Origin: a virus
Direction: 5' to 3' (one strand)
DNA: 26,439 nt
IMG/VR virus record: IMGVR_UViG_3300006917_000129
Location: 1-26,439 of that record
Part shown: positions 6,542-12,021 of the stretch, piece after piece
Layout: each line of letters opens with the position of its first letter
Position numbering within the stretch: position 1 is the first letter of the stretch
Made by a program: the position numbers and the translations under genes
The notes under the pieces: model-generated
The model's input: the letters and a program-made list of their open reading frames with translations, nothing else
What the model was told of the DNA's origin: nothing
The model's database searches: none

Positions 6542-7034
6542 CCCTGCCCATGTCCAATTCATTGGGTGGTTGTCTATCCCCTATCGAGTTGTCAATGGCG
6601 TTGCCGGCTTCAAGTTCAGACGAGTTGATGATCTTCCCGGGCCTAGATACATGGCACCAATGCACCAACCAGCAAGACTGTTCAATGCAGTTGATCTACA
6701 AAAGTCTTCGGATACCATTGCAATTTGCGAAGGAGAGTTGGATGCGGTCATTGCTAGTCAACTCTTGCCTTCGGTTGGAGTACCGGGAGTCAAAGCATGG
6801 CGACCACACTTCAATAGATTATTTGGTGGTTATCGAAGAGTCCTTGTCTTGGCAGACAATGATGACAAGAAAGATGGAACTAATCCGGGAATGGAATTGG
6901 CGGAGAAAGTTCTACAAGAAGTTGAACACGCAGAGTTGATACCACTTCCACTCGGAAGTGATGTAAACTCTATAGTATTGGATGAGGGTTTAGAAGGATT
7001 GAGAAGGAGACTAGGGTTAGATGAGCGAGTATGA
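6411..7034 (+). CDS. DnaG-type primase, TOPRIM catalytic part (frame-split)
   Basis: This frame carries the rest of the primase. YHKKISEETVSYLKGRGFS matches the start of the DnaG catalytic core, followed by IGWLSIPYRV and GFKFRRVDDLPGPRYMAP, then the TOPRIM motifs CEGELDA (Glu107 counted from a TTG at 6411) and VLVLADNDDKKDGTNPG (Asp149 and Asp151). It lacks its own good start: the possible TTG codons at 6411 and 6429 have no Shine-Dalgarno. It is therefore either made by a +1 shift from the zinc-domain frame at CAAAAAG (6440-6446), translated separately from a weak start, or split by a sequence error. There is no C-terminal helicase-binding domain. The coordinates give the first in-frame TTG; the true start is uncertain. 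Confidence 0.78.
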   Translation: MLNDLALTYHKKISEETVSYLKGRGFSQELASEHLLGSVPVDCDPAHVQFIGWLSIPYRVVNGVAGFKFRRVDDLPGPRYMAPMHQPARLFNAVDLQKSSDTIAICEGELDAVIASQLLPSVGVPGVKAWRPHFNRLFGGYRRVLVLADNDDKKDGTNPGMELAEKVLQEVEHAELIPLPLGSDVNSIVLDEGLEGLRRRLGLDERV

Positions 7035-7461
7035 GCGTGGAATCGGTAGATCCAATGACGATGAAGAGTTTAAGAGAATTACTGGAAAGCTTGGGCCTAA
7101 GAGTACTAAGCCTAAGTACAAACCCGGATCAGCCTTTGGCCCTAGAGATAGTAGTTCTACTGCCGCCGACCCGGTGATGAACCAGTTTGTTGCTGACTCA
7201 TGGGATATTATCGATGAGCTTGGTAACCTACTGATTAGTAAGCAGCGTGACTACGGCCCGGGCAATATCAACAATGCATACGGTGGCCCGATCAATGGGT
7301 TGATGGTTCGTATGGGAGATAAGTTCGAACGCCTAAAGAATCTACTGGCATCAGGTCATACACCTGAGCATGAATCTATTGAGGATTCATTCAAGGATCT
7401 TGCTAACTATTGCATCATTGCCATGATGGTTACTCGTGGTACATGGCCGGAGAACAAGTGA
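7021..7461 (+). CDS. DUF1599 (Nmad1-like) phage protein
   Basis: ATG at 7021 overlaps the primase end by 14 bases. The N-terminal 50 residues are charged and low-complexity (GKLGPKSTKPKYKPG). From about residue 57 the sequence follows the DUF1599 pattern: KQRDYGPGNI, GGPINGLMVRMGDKFERLKNLL, then ESIEDSFKDLANYCIIAMM. This all-helical family is frequent in phages and has been linked by comparative genomics to nucleotide or DNA-base modification, with resemblance to MazG-like helical enzymes; its reaction is not established. With a glycosyltransferase-like gene in the same operon, modified phage DNA is a possibility, not a conclusion. Confidence 0.8.
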   Translation: MSEYERGIGRSNDDEEFKRITGKLGPKSTKPKYKPGSAFGPRDSSSTAADPVMNQFVADSWDIIDELGNLLISKQRDYGPGNINNAYGGPINGLMVRMGDKFERLKNLLASGHTPEHESIEDSFKDLANYCIIAMMVTRGTWPENK

Positions 7462-7559
7462 AGAAATTTTTTTTACTTGCAACTCTTGTAATTACATTGA
7501 TGTTCTTCGTTGTTAAGTTCGTGATGGATGCCATCATCGAACTAGAAGATGAGGACTAA
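7458..7559 (+). CDS. 33-residue membrane peptide
   Basis: A GTG at 7458 overlaps the preceding stop (GTGA) and the stop overlaps the next start (TAATG), so the peptide fills exactly the gap between two genes. The product is a basic start (MKKF), one membrane helix (FFLLATLVITLMFFVVKFVMDAI in parts) and an acidic end (IELEDED). Exact packing between two coupled genes and a sensible membrane-peptide composition support it as real despite its length. The function is unknown; the acidic tail would face the cytoplasm or the outside depending on orientation. Confidence 0.62.
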   Translation: MKKFFLLATLVITLMFFVVKFVMDAIIELEDED

Positions 7560-8200
7560 TGCAAGAGAAAGATCGTGCCGAAGATCATCTTGAAGATCTG
7601 ATTAGCATCTCCGCATCTCATGTCCATCGCAGGTTTGCTGGCTATGTAGAACGAGATGATTTAATCCAAGAGCTTCGAGTCTATGTACTGAACAGACCAC
7701 ACTTAGCCAAGATGTTAGATGAAGCATATGAGGTGAGCAAAGATGAAACCAAGTGGGTAGCAAGACGGATCATGGCACGACTACGCAGAACCATTGAGAA
7801 GTATTCTCGTAAAGAGAAAGCTGCAAAGCTAGGCTACTCAACAGGTGATGAGTTCTTCTACGATACAGCAACGATTGCAAAGATGTTGCCGGTGGCATTC
7901 GAGTTCGATACTCATGGTGCAGTACTGGTTGACAAGGTAGATGATGGAACACCACGCAAACCATCGGTGCCAAGTGAGGGTGGCAATATCTTGGCGATGG
8001 TGATTGATCTTCGGTCTGCCATTGATCTATTAGAGGTTGATGAGCAGGTGATGTTACGCAACAGATATTCCACTAGCCCTATGACTCTCTCTGAGATAGC
8101 AGAAGAGATGGGCATAAGTGATTCAACAGTAGATAGAAAGATTCAAGGCTCACTAAGAAAGATCATCGATCACTTAGGAGGGCCAACACCTTGGGTCTAA
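7559..8200 (+). CDS. Sigma-70-like factor (phage sigma or DNA-binding regulator)
   Basis: TAATG coupling to the peptide gene. The 213-residue product has two regions resembling sigma factors. The N-terminal part (residues 9-45, EDLISISASHVHRRFAGYVERDDLIQELRVYVL) looks like region 2, with the typical D-L-I-Q-E core. The C-terminus (about 160-205) has RNRYSTSPMTLSEIAEEMGISDSTVDRKIQGSLRKI, a clear region 4 helix-turn-helix. The middle (80-140) is divergent. It may direct RNA polymerase to phage promoters or act as a sigma-like regulator. As a WhiB-like protein is encoded in the same operon, and WhiB proteins bind sigma region 4, the two might act together, which is inference. Confidence 0.72.
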   Translation: MQEKDRAEDHLEDLISISASHVHRRFAGYVERDDLIQELRVYVLNRPHLAKMLDEAYEVSKDETKWVARRIMARLRRTIEKYSRKEKAAKLGYSTGDEFFYDTATIAKMLPVAFEFDTHGAVLVDKVDDGTPRKPSVPSEGGNILAMVIDLRSAIDLLEVDEQVMLRNRYSTSPMTLSEIAEEMGISDSTVDRKIQGSLRKIIDHLGGPTPWV

Positions 8201-8667
8201 AGATAACTCTCGAAAGATACGAGGTAGTTCTCGCTGCTAACACAGCGATTGAACGCTATGTATCTACGATGAAGAATGTGCAGATGCGTGGGCTACAAGA
8301 CATGGATCCTTGGCAAAGAATTCTTCTCGATGTAGATGGTTGCGGTGCTGAGATTGCAGTAGCTAAATATCTCGGCGTGTATTGGGGCGGTGCCTTCGGT
8401 CAAGGTGGCGTAGATATTGAACCGAACATCGATGTTAAATATACAAAGCATGAGCTGGGCAGATTGCTAGTTAGACCCGATGCTAAAGATGATGTGAAGT
8501 TTGTATTGGTTAGAGGTGGTATGCCTAACTACGAATTGATTGGCTGGATCATGGGTGCTGAAGCTAAGAACCCGGCATGGTTGGACAAGCCAGACTGGCG
8601 TAGGCCAGAGATCTATTGCGTACCGGAAGAGAACCTAAGAAAATTTAGAGGGAGCTACAATAACTAA
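8191..8667 (+). CDS. PD-(D/E)XK nuclease-like phage protein
   Basis: A TTG start at 8191 is proposed: AGGAGGG at 8176-8182 stands at good distance and the frame overlaps the previous gene by 10 bases. The 158-residue product has GCGAEIAVAKYLGV (candidate motif I Glu in a helix) and VDIEPNIDVKYT (D-x7-D-V-K, like the catalytic D...(D/E)xK strand of restriction-type nucleases), followed by LLVRPDAKDDVKFVLVRGG and LIGWIMGAEA. This strand order matches small phage proteins of the PD-(D/E)XK fold. The exact substrate is unknown. If the motifs are catalytic it would be a DNA endonuclease; a structural role cannot be excluded. Confidence 0.66.
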   Translation: MGLKITLERYEVVLAANTAIERYVSTMKNVQMRGLQDMDPWQRILLDVDGCGAEIAVAKYLGVYWGGAFGQGGVDIEPNIDVKYTKHELGRLLVRPDAKDDVKFVLVRGGMPNYELIGWIMGAEAKNPAWLDKPDWRRPEIYCVPEENLRKFRGSYNN

Positions 8668-8849
8668 TGGCTACTTACGAATACAGTTGCAGTAAGTGTG
8701 GCATCGCTGTCACCATTGAACGCAGAATGACAGAAGAGGAATCAGTTCCTCGTTGTGATTGCGGTAATCAGATGTCTCGAGTATGGACTGCTACACCTAC
8801 GGTATTCAAAGCCGGTGGTTTCTACTCGGTAGATAATCCACGAGGATAA
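8667..8849 (+). CDS. FmdB-type zinc ribbon protein
   Basis: Starts as TAATG on the previous stop. The 60-residue product has a zinc ribbon with Cys8-x2-Cys11 (YSCSKCG) and Cys30-x-Cys32 (RCDCG), then the family end pattern RVWTATPTVFKAGGFYSVDN. This is the FmdB/CxxC-zinc-ribbon family, common in actinobacteria and phages, where it is thought to be regulatory or nucleic-acid binding without a proven role. It is the last gene of the early rightward operon and is followed after 7 bases by a hairpin. Confidence 0.87.
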   Translation: MATYEYSCSKCGIAVTIERRMTEEESVPRCDCGNQMSRVWTATPTVFKAGGFYSVDNPRG

Positions 8850-8856
8850 AACTAAA

Positions 8857-8874
8857 GCCCTCCCGAAGGAGGGC
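8857..8874. terminator. Hairpin terminator between convergent operons
   Basis: GCCCTCC, loop CGAA, GGAGGGC gives a 7-bp GC-rich stem with a stable tetraloop. On the minus strand the stem is followed by TTTAGTTTT, so it should work best for the leftward transcript; on the plus strand only CTT follows. It sits between the converging operons and probably serves both. Confidence 0.8.
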
Positions 8875-8886
8875 CTTAGCACCTAG

Positions 8887-8906
8887 AGTGGAGGATCAAG
8901 TCCACT
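8887..8906 (+). terminator. Second hairpin in the convergent gap
   Basis: AGTGGA, loop GGATCAAG, TCCACT forms a 6-bp stem followed on the plus strand by ACATTTATTG. It is a weaker hairpin that could back up termination of the rightward operon. Confidence 0.45.
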
Positions 8907-8921
8907 ACATTTATTGTATCA

Positions 8922-9323
8922 CTATCTTCCGTATTCTTCCTTTAAGAACTTGCCGCAGTATGGCCATGGTTTGTAGCCACGATCTGCATAGATGTGGAGA
9001 GCAACCCAGAACTGTTCTCTGAGAGTGGCATCCTTTGCTGGGGTGCCGCTGCTGCCACCATGTGCAACCCAAGTCCGAGGGTATTCAATTTGAAATGCCC
9101 CTTGGAATTGTTTGCGTGTGCCGCTGACGGCATTCAGCCGACCATTAGACTCACACTTGGCAAGCTTTTGCCAAGCTAAAGGTAGGTCGGTAAGTTCGAT
9201 GTCCGACACGAATGGCGGCTCCGGTTTTACAACCGGAGGGATCACTAATACAACCGGCTCCCGAGGGGTTAGCGTTAAAGCTAACCCCATGGCAACCGCT
9301 CCGAGCATGAAGCGATGAAGCAT
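8922..9323 (-). CDS. Secreted Rpf-like muralytic enzyme (lysozyme/transglycosylase fold)
   Basis: The start codon at 9323 has TAGGAGGAT upstream on the minus strand. Residues 1-20 are a basic then hydrophobic leader (MLHRFMLGAVAMGLALTLT), a signal peptide or signal anchor, followed by a Pro/Val-rich linker to about 45. The rest is a resuscitation-promoting-factor type domain: LAWQKLAKCESNGRLNAVSG with the catalytic Glu58 directly after Cys57, FQGAFQIEYPRTW, then ATLREQFWVALHIYADRG and PWPYCGKF. Cys57 and Cys123 correspond to the conserved disulfide of Rpf domains. Rpf enzymes cleave actinobacterial peptidoglycan glycan strands. Being exported, it differs from the cytosolic CHAP enzyme at the left and may act early, at wall remodelling, or as a second lysin. 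Confidence 0.88.
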   Translation of the reverse strand: MLHRFMLGAVAMGLALTLTPREPVVLVIPPVVKPEPPFVSDIELTDLPLAWQKLAKCESNGRLNAVSGTRKQFQGAFQIEYPRTWVAHGGSSGTPAKDATLREQFWVALHIYADRGYKPWPYCGKFLKEEYGR

Positions 9324-9449
9324 CTATCCTCCTAACATTAGGGCCGCAGCTAATGCGGCGATCGGGATCGTGATTAGCAAGGGTTGGCCCTCGCTAATTC
9401 CCACCGGTAAGGTGAAGAAAATAAGAATGAATAAGATCAACCCGATCAA
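9324..9449 (-). CDS. 41-residue membrane peptide (holin candidate of the Rpf pair)
   Basis: The proposed start is a TTG at 9449-9447 that overlaps the stop of the zinc ribbon gene, with a near-perfect Shine-Dalgarno GGAGGTGAT ending a few bases upstream. The stop (9326-9324) abuts the ATG of the Rpf-like enzyme, which uses the GGAGGATAG at its end as ribosome site. The product is two hydrophobic helices (LIGLILFILIFFTLPVG and LLITIPIAALAAALMLGG) joined by a short polar turn (ISEGQP). The length is below most holins, but the place directly before a muralytic enzyme makes a holin or enzyme-partner role likely. Nothing else in this gap would explain the strong ribosome site. Confidence 0.66.
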   Translation of the reverse strand: MIGLILFILIFFTLPVGISEGQPLLITIPIAALAAALMLGG

Positions 9450-9598
9450 GCGATCACCTCCGAGATCGCTCCACATTCGGAGCATTCGGGGATCTTCTCC
9501 CCATTAGGCACCGGCTCCGGGTATTCCTTGCCGCATTCGCAGCGATAGGTATAAGGATAACAGCTCACGCAAGTATAGGCACCGCATCCGAAAGTCAT
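9446..9598 (-). CDS. Cys-rich zinc ribbon protein, 50 residues
   Basis: ATG at 9598 overlaps the upstream stop (TAATG). The product carries seven Cys: Cys5, Cys10, Cys13, Cys20, Cys22, Cys39 and Cys42. The pair YRCECGKEYP and the pair IPECSECGA form a normal zinc ribbon; the extra N-terminal GCGAYTCVSC may hold a second metal or be a remnant. The family is not recognised. Small zinc ribbons of this type often bind nucleic acids or protein partners. Coupled start and end place it in one transcript with the gp88-like gene and the Rpf pair. Confidence 0.68.
   Translation of the reverse strand: MTFGCGAYTCVSCYPYTYRCECGKEYPEPVPNGEKIPECSECGAISEVIA
9453..9461 (-). promoter_or_regulatory. Full-length Shine-Dalgarno deciding a TTG start
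   Basis: On the minus strand this reads GGAGGTGAT, complementary over its whole length to the 3' end of 16S rRNA, 3 bases before the TTG at 9449. Measured from the GGAGG core the spacing is 7 bases. It is the main reason to accept the 41-residue gene. Confidence 0.65.
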
Positions 9599-10410
9599 TA
9601 GGCCACCTCATAAATTAGCTTAGACCCGATCTTATGGATAGCCTTACCCTTAGCTCGCAAGGCTACGATTACACCTCGAGGATCTAAGGCCCGGAGATCG
9701 TGAAGATCTCCATCGATAACCGGTATCCCATGCCATCGATCGGGTACCGGAGATCCCTTATCGATCGGCATTACGATAGCGACATTCGCTCCGCTTGATA
9801 CCTTAGCTCCGATCTCTTCGATCGAATGGCCGGCGGCCGAAAAGGTTAATCGATAACCCGGCACCGGCTCGGGATCTCGATCCCACCGCTTCGAATAATC
9901 ATAGACGGCGGCACCTCCGGCGATAGCTCGATCGATCAACCATGGCGAAGCGATCTCCCATGCTAGATCGGAGGCGACATTTAACCGGAGCCCCCATTTA
10001 CCGAATGCTCGAGAGTATCGATCGACATCATGAGCTAATAAGATCGAAGCCGCTTCGGGTTGATCCATGAGCAGCGATACCCGGGCAGACCTTGCCCGGA
10101 TCACACTCTCGAATGCTCCCCGGCCATGCGTGAGAACACATAGATCCTTGCAATGCGTGAAGAATTTGCAAGTAGTGGCCGGGCCATAGGCGGCCGGCGT
10201 TAGGGTTAGCCCGGCGATACCGTAATAACCCGGCACCTCGAGGCTTAGCTTCTTATTACTATCCGATCGGATTAGATAGCTCGGCACCTTAAGGCCATGA
10301 GCTGCGAAGCTATCGGCCGCTAACCTCCGGGCCTTAGCTACATCGAGACCGGAGATCGAGCCGGGATCCGGAAGCGGATCCCTCTCTCTTATGTTGATTA
10401 GACTACGCAT
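9598..10410 (-). CDS. gp88-like actinophage protein with Cys cluster
   Basis: The 270-residue product is preceded by the repeated leader element at 10418-10436. It resembles the mycobacteriophage gene-88-like (GP88/DUF7227-like) group: a Gly/Thr-rich entry (GIAGLTLTPAAYGPATTC), a cysteine cluster TTCKFFTHCKDLC (Cys-x6-Cys-x3-Cys, about residues 80-92), then LRLNVASDLAWE, VYDYSKRWDR, a central RLTFSAAGHS segment, and the characteristic end WHGIPVIDGDLHDLRALDP followed by GVIVALRAKGKA. The cluster suggests an iron-sulfur or zinc site. Function is unknown for the group. It is not a known lysis, packaging or replication gene. It is the largest gene of the minus-strand island. The family call is from memory of its motifs. 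Confidence 0.68.
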   Translation of the reverse strand: MRSLINIRERDPLPDPGSISGLDVAKARRLAADSFAAHGLKVPSYLIRSDSNKKLSLEVPGYYGIAGLTLTPAAYGPATTCKFFTHCKDLCVLTHGRGAFESVIRARSARVSLLMDQPEAASILLAHDVDRYSRAFGKWGLRLNVASDLAWEIASPWLIDRAIAGGAAVYDYSKRWDRDPEPVPGYRLTFSAAGHSIEEIGAKVSSGANVAIVMPIDKGSPVPDRWHGIPVIDGDLHDLRALDPRGVIVALRAKGKAIHKIGSKLIYEVA

Positions 10411-10417
10411 AGATAAT

Positions 10418-10436
10418 TGATCCTTAATCTAGGTTA
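10418..10436 (-). repeat. Start-associated repeat, copy 1
   Basis: On the minus strand: TAACCTAGATTAAGGATCA, ending 7 bases before the ATG at 10410. The left 12 bases are a near-palindrome around CTAG and the right part supplies a GGAT Shine-Dalgarno. Identical to copy 2 over 19 bases. Confidence 0.8.
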
Positions 10437-10459
10437 GGCGAGGCGATCTCACCATGGCA

Positions 10460-10486
10460 AGGCCCGGAGCTAATAACCCCGGGCCT
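10460..10486 (-). terminator. Hairpin between minus-strand blocks 2 and 3
   Basis: AGGCCCG pairs with CGGGCCT across a 13-base loop. It lies just after the end of the second block (10504) and just before the third leader element. There is no T run on the minus strand, so termination is only likely, not clear. Confidence 0.45.
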
Positions 10487-10503
10487 CACTATGATTAGAC
10501 CGA

Positions 10504-10656
10504 TCAACCCACCTCCGGCCCGGCCCATGTAAGCCGGTAATCTACCGATGAAGCTGCGGAATTATCGAGATCGTTAATCTTCTCGATGGCCTTAGCTTCA
10601 CTCTCGGCGGTTATGTAATACCTCTCGATCTTCTCGATCTCGAATTCCCTAGTCAT
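10504..10656 (-). CDS. Small DpnD/PcfM-like protein, 50 residues
   Basis: ATG at 10656 follows the upstream stop directly (TAAATG). The product reads MTREFEIEKIERYYITAESE, then AKAIEKIND, and ends in a short strand YRLTWAGPEVG. The pattern of a strand, a second strand ending in xAxSE, and an Ala-rich helix is that of small DpnD/PcfM-like proteins of phages and plasmids, whose role is unknown. The 44-residue protein at 11040-11174 in the same block shows the same Y-x-I-x-A-x-S-E-x-K-A core, so the two may be paralogues. Confidence 0.66.
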   Translation of the reverse strand: MTREFEIEKIERYYITAESEAKAIEKINDLDNSAASSVDYRLTWAGPEVG

Positions 10657-10932
10657 TTAATCTTCCTCTCGATCGATGAAGCATTCGAGATGGTGGCCCT
10701 CGATTAGGGCCGAGACCGGAGCTTGATCCTTACCTCGCCACTTAACACCGGCCGGGAGATCGATAAGCTTGCTCCACTCTCGGGCCTTAGCTGCGTTAAT
10801 GGCGGCGATGCATGGATCCACCATCGAGAGAGGCACCGGCGGATAGTGATTACCGGTGAGATGATACGAGAGAGATCTCTCGAGGGTTAGATCCGGGTTA
10901 GAAGCTAGATCGGCGGCTAGATTATGGCCCAT
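10657..10932 (-). CDS. Conserved-type small actinophage protein, 91 residues
   Basis: ATG at 10932 directly follows the upstream stop. The product is soluble with no membrane span. Its centre, SLSYHLTGNHYPPVPLSMVD, then PCIAAINAAKAREWSKLIDLP, is of a kind I associate with small conserved proteins of actinobacteriophages of unknown function (Y-H-L...N-H-Y-P-P-V-P...M...P-C-I-A-A). It ends WRGKDQAPVSALIEGHHLECFIDREED in pieces. There is no catalytic signature. The match is from memory and needs a profile search. Confidence 0.68.
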   Translation of the reverse strand: MGHNLAADLASNPDLTLERSLSYHLTGNHYPPVPLSMVDPCIAAINAAKAREWSKLIDLPAGVKWRGKDQAPVSALIEGHHLECFIDREED

Positions 10933-11040
10933 TTATTCGATTACCTCGCAGACTTTCTCGCATTTATCGCAAGTGGAGGTATCTAAATCGACATAGGTTA
11001 CTGTCCAATCGCAGCAAGCACTACCTACCGGGCGGCTCAT
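10933..11040 (-). CDS. 35-residue Cys-rich peptide
   Basis: ATG at 11040 overlaps the upstream stop (TAATG), and the stop at 10933 abuts the next ATG. The product has Cys9-Cys10 and CDKCEKVC (Cys24, Cys27, Cys31), enough for a small zinc-binding knuckle. Exact fit between coupled genes on both sides is the main support; nothing is known of its role. Confidence 0.58.
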   Translation of the reverse strand: MSRPVGSACCDWTVTYVDLDTSTCDKCEKVCEVIE

Positions 11041-11174
11041 TACTTTACCTCCACTAGAAGCGTGTCACTATCTCGGAGGATAGCTTTATCGGTACCTAAT
11101 AGATCTCGAGCTTTATCCTCGGAGCTTGCTTCGATCTCATAAGTATTCATGACATTAAATAGATAGCTCGCCAT
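11040..11174 (-). CDS. Small DpnD/PcfM-like protein, 44 residues
   Basis: Coupled by TAATG to the gene upstream and downstream. The product starts MASYLFNVMNTYEIEASSED, then KARDLLGTDKAILRDSDTLLVEVK: a strand, a second strand with xAxSE, a helix, and a last strand. It shares this arrangement with the 50-residue protein at 10504-10656. Function is unknown. Confidence 0.6.
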   Translation of the reverse strand: MASYLFNVMNTYEIEASSEDKARDLLGTDKAILRDSDTLLVEVK

Positions 11175-11572
11175 TACTTAACCGCCTTAAGTAGATCCTT
11201 AAGCTCGGCCTTGATCGCTCGAGCTTGATCCCCTCGCCATGTTGTGAGATTAGCTAAGGCGTATCGAACGACACTCTCGGCGGTATCGGCGAAGAATTGA
11301 TCGGTGATCTTATTTAATCGAGACATGGCCTCGACATAATCTCGAGCATAGATCGAGCTATTAGATCGATACCATGGTGAGCCCATGATCTCCCCGGCGA
11401 TGGTTGAAAGTGATCGAGGCCCGGCCGGGATGGCCTTAGCTTGATCGCCTAGCGTGTCTCCGGTTTCGGCATCGATGACCATCAATAGCCCGGCATCGAG
11501 CATCGAGCGAACGAGATCCCCGGAGCCCCGGCGATCGGCTTCTTGCATAAATTGATCGGTGAAATTGCTCAT
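11174..11572 (-). CDS. Conserved-type actinophage protein, 132 residues
   Basis: First gene of the second minus-strand block, 6 bases after leader element copy 2. The C-terminal half, YVEAMSRLNKITDQFFADTA, VVRYALANLTTWRGDQARAI and KAELKDLLK, follows a pattern I know from many actinobacteriophage hypothetical proteins (A-M-x-x-L-x-x-I-T-D ... F-L-x-N-x-x-x-W-R-G-x-x-A-R-x-I-K-A-E-L). It is helical and soluble. No activity is known. As first gene of its block it is probably the most highly made product. The match is from memory. Confidence 0.72.
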   Translation of the reverse strand: MSNFTDQFMQEADRRGSGDLVRSMLDAGLLMVIDAETGDTLGDQAKAIPAGPRSLSTIAGEIMGSPWYRSNSSIYARDYVEAMSRLNKITDQFFADTAESVVRYALANLTTWRGDQARAIKAELKDLLKAVK

Positions 11573-11578
11573 TTAATT

Positions 11579-11597
11579 TGATCCTTAATCTAGGTTA
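11579..11597 (-). repeat. Start-associated repeat, copy 2
   Basis: Same 19 bases as copy 1 on the minus strand, ending 6 bases before the ATG at 11572. A 7-bp-stem hairpin lies 4 bases upstream. Confidence 0.82.
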
Positions 11598-11601
11598 AAT
11601 C

Positions 11602-11620
11602 GATACCGGCGATCGGTATC
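11602..11620 (-). terminator. Hairpin directly upstream of leader element copy 2
   Basis: GATACCG, loop GCGAT, CGGTATC. On the minus strand it is followed by GATTTAACC, a weak T stretch that merges with the repeated element. It may end the first block's transcript just before the second begins. Confidence 0.5.
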
Positions 11621-11627
11621 CCCGGAA

Positions 11628-11649
11628 GCTCGAGCCGCTAAGCTCGAGC
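11628..11649. repeat. CTCGAG-containing inverted repeat after the first block
   Basis: GCTCGAG pairs with CTCGAGC across an 8-base loop; each arm itself contains the palindrome CTCGAG. A further CCTCGAGG palindrome follows at about 11650-11657. The stack lies in the 99-base gap after the stop at 11672. Confidence 0.6.
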
Positions 11650-11671
11650 CCTCGAGGCTACTTATCGATAG

Positions 11672-11842
11672 CTAATCCTTAAGCTGCGTTAGATCTAACA
11701 CCTTAAGCTTACCCTCCGGGAGCTTCTCTTCGGTGGTGATCCACCATTCGAGGCCCTTTAATCGGTTAGATAAATCGCCATTTAATAGATCTCTCTTCTC
11801 GGGATCGTAATAAATCGCAACTAATACCCGGCTCACGCTCAT
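11672..11842 (-). CDS. Small hypothetical protein, 56 residues
   Basis: ATG at 11842 overlaps the upstream stop as ATGA. The product begins MSVSRVLVAIYYDPEKRDLL and continues with LKGLEWWITTEEKLPEGKLK; it looks like a compact alpha/beta domain with alternating strands and no membrane span. It is the last gene of the first minus-strand block. No family is recognised. Confidence 0.6.
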   Translation of the reverse strand: MSVSRVLVAIYYDPEKRDLLNGDLSNRLKGLEWWITTEEKLPEGKLKVLDLTQLKD

Positions 11843-12021
11843 TTATTCACCTCCCCCGGGAAATAGCAGCTCACCATTTCGCCGAAACAATAGTGATCTC
11901 CAACCCACCAGATCCGGCCGGATAGATACACGATCGCAGCGAATAACACGATCCCACCGATTAGCCCGGCCCATCGCCGGCGATAAACCGGCGAGCCTAG
12001 AATTCTTCGAACGGCCCTCAT
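11839..12021 (-). CDS. Small single-span membrane protein, 60 residues
   Basis: ATG at 12021 overlaps the upstream stop as ATGA, and the end overlaps the next start in the same way. A strongly basic N-terminus (MRAVRRILGSPVYRRRWAG) precedes one membrane helix (LIGGIVLFAAIVYLSGRIWW). The tail has two Cys (HYCFGEMVSCYF) that could be exported and disulfide-bonded under the positive-inside rule. The role is unknown; a membrane effector such as an exclusion peptide is possible but unproven. Confidence 0.66.
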   Translation of the reverse strand: MRAVRRILGSPVYRRRWAGLIGGIVLFAAIVYLSGRIWWVGDHYCFGEMVSCYFPGEVNK

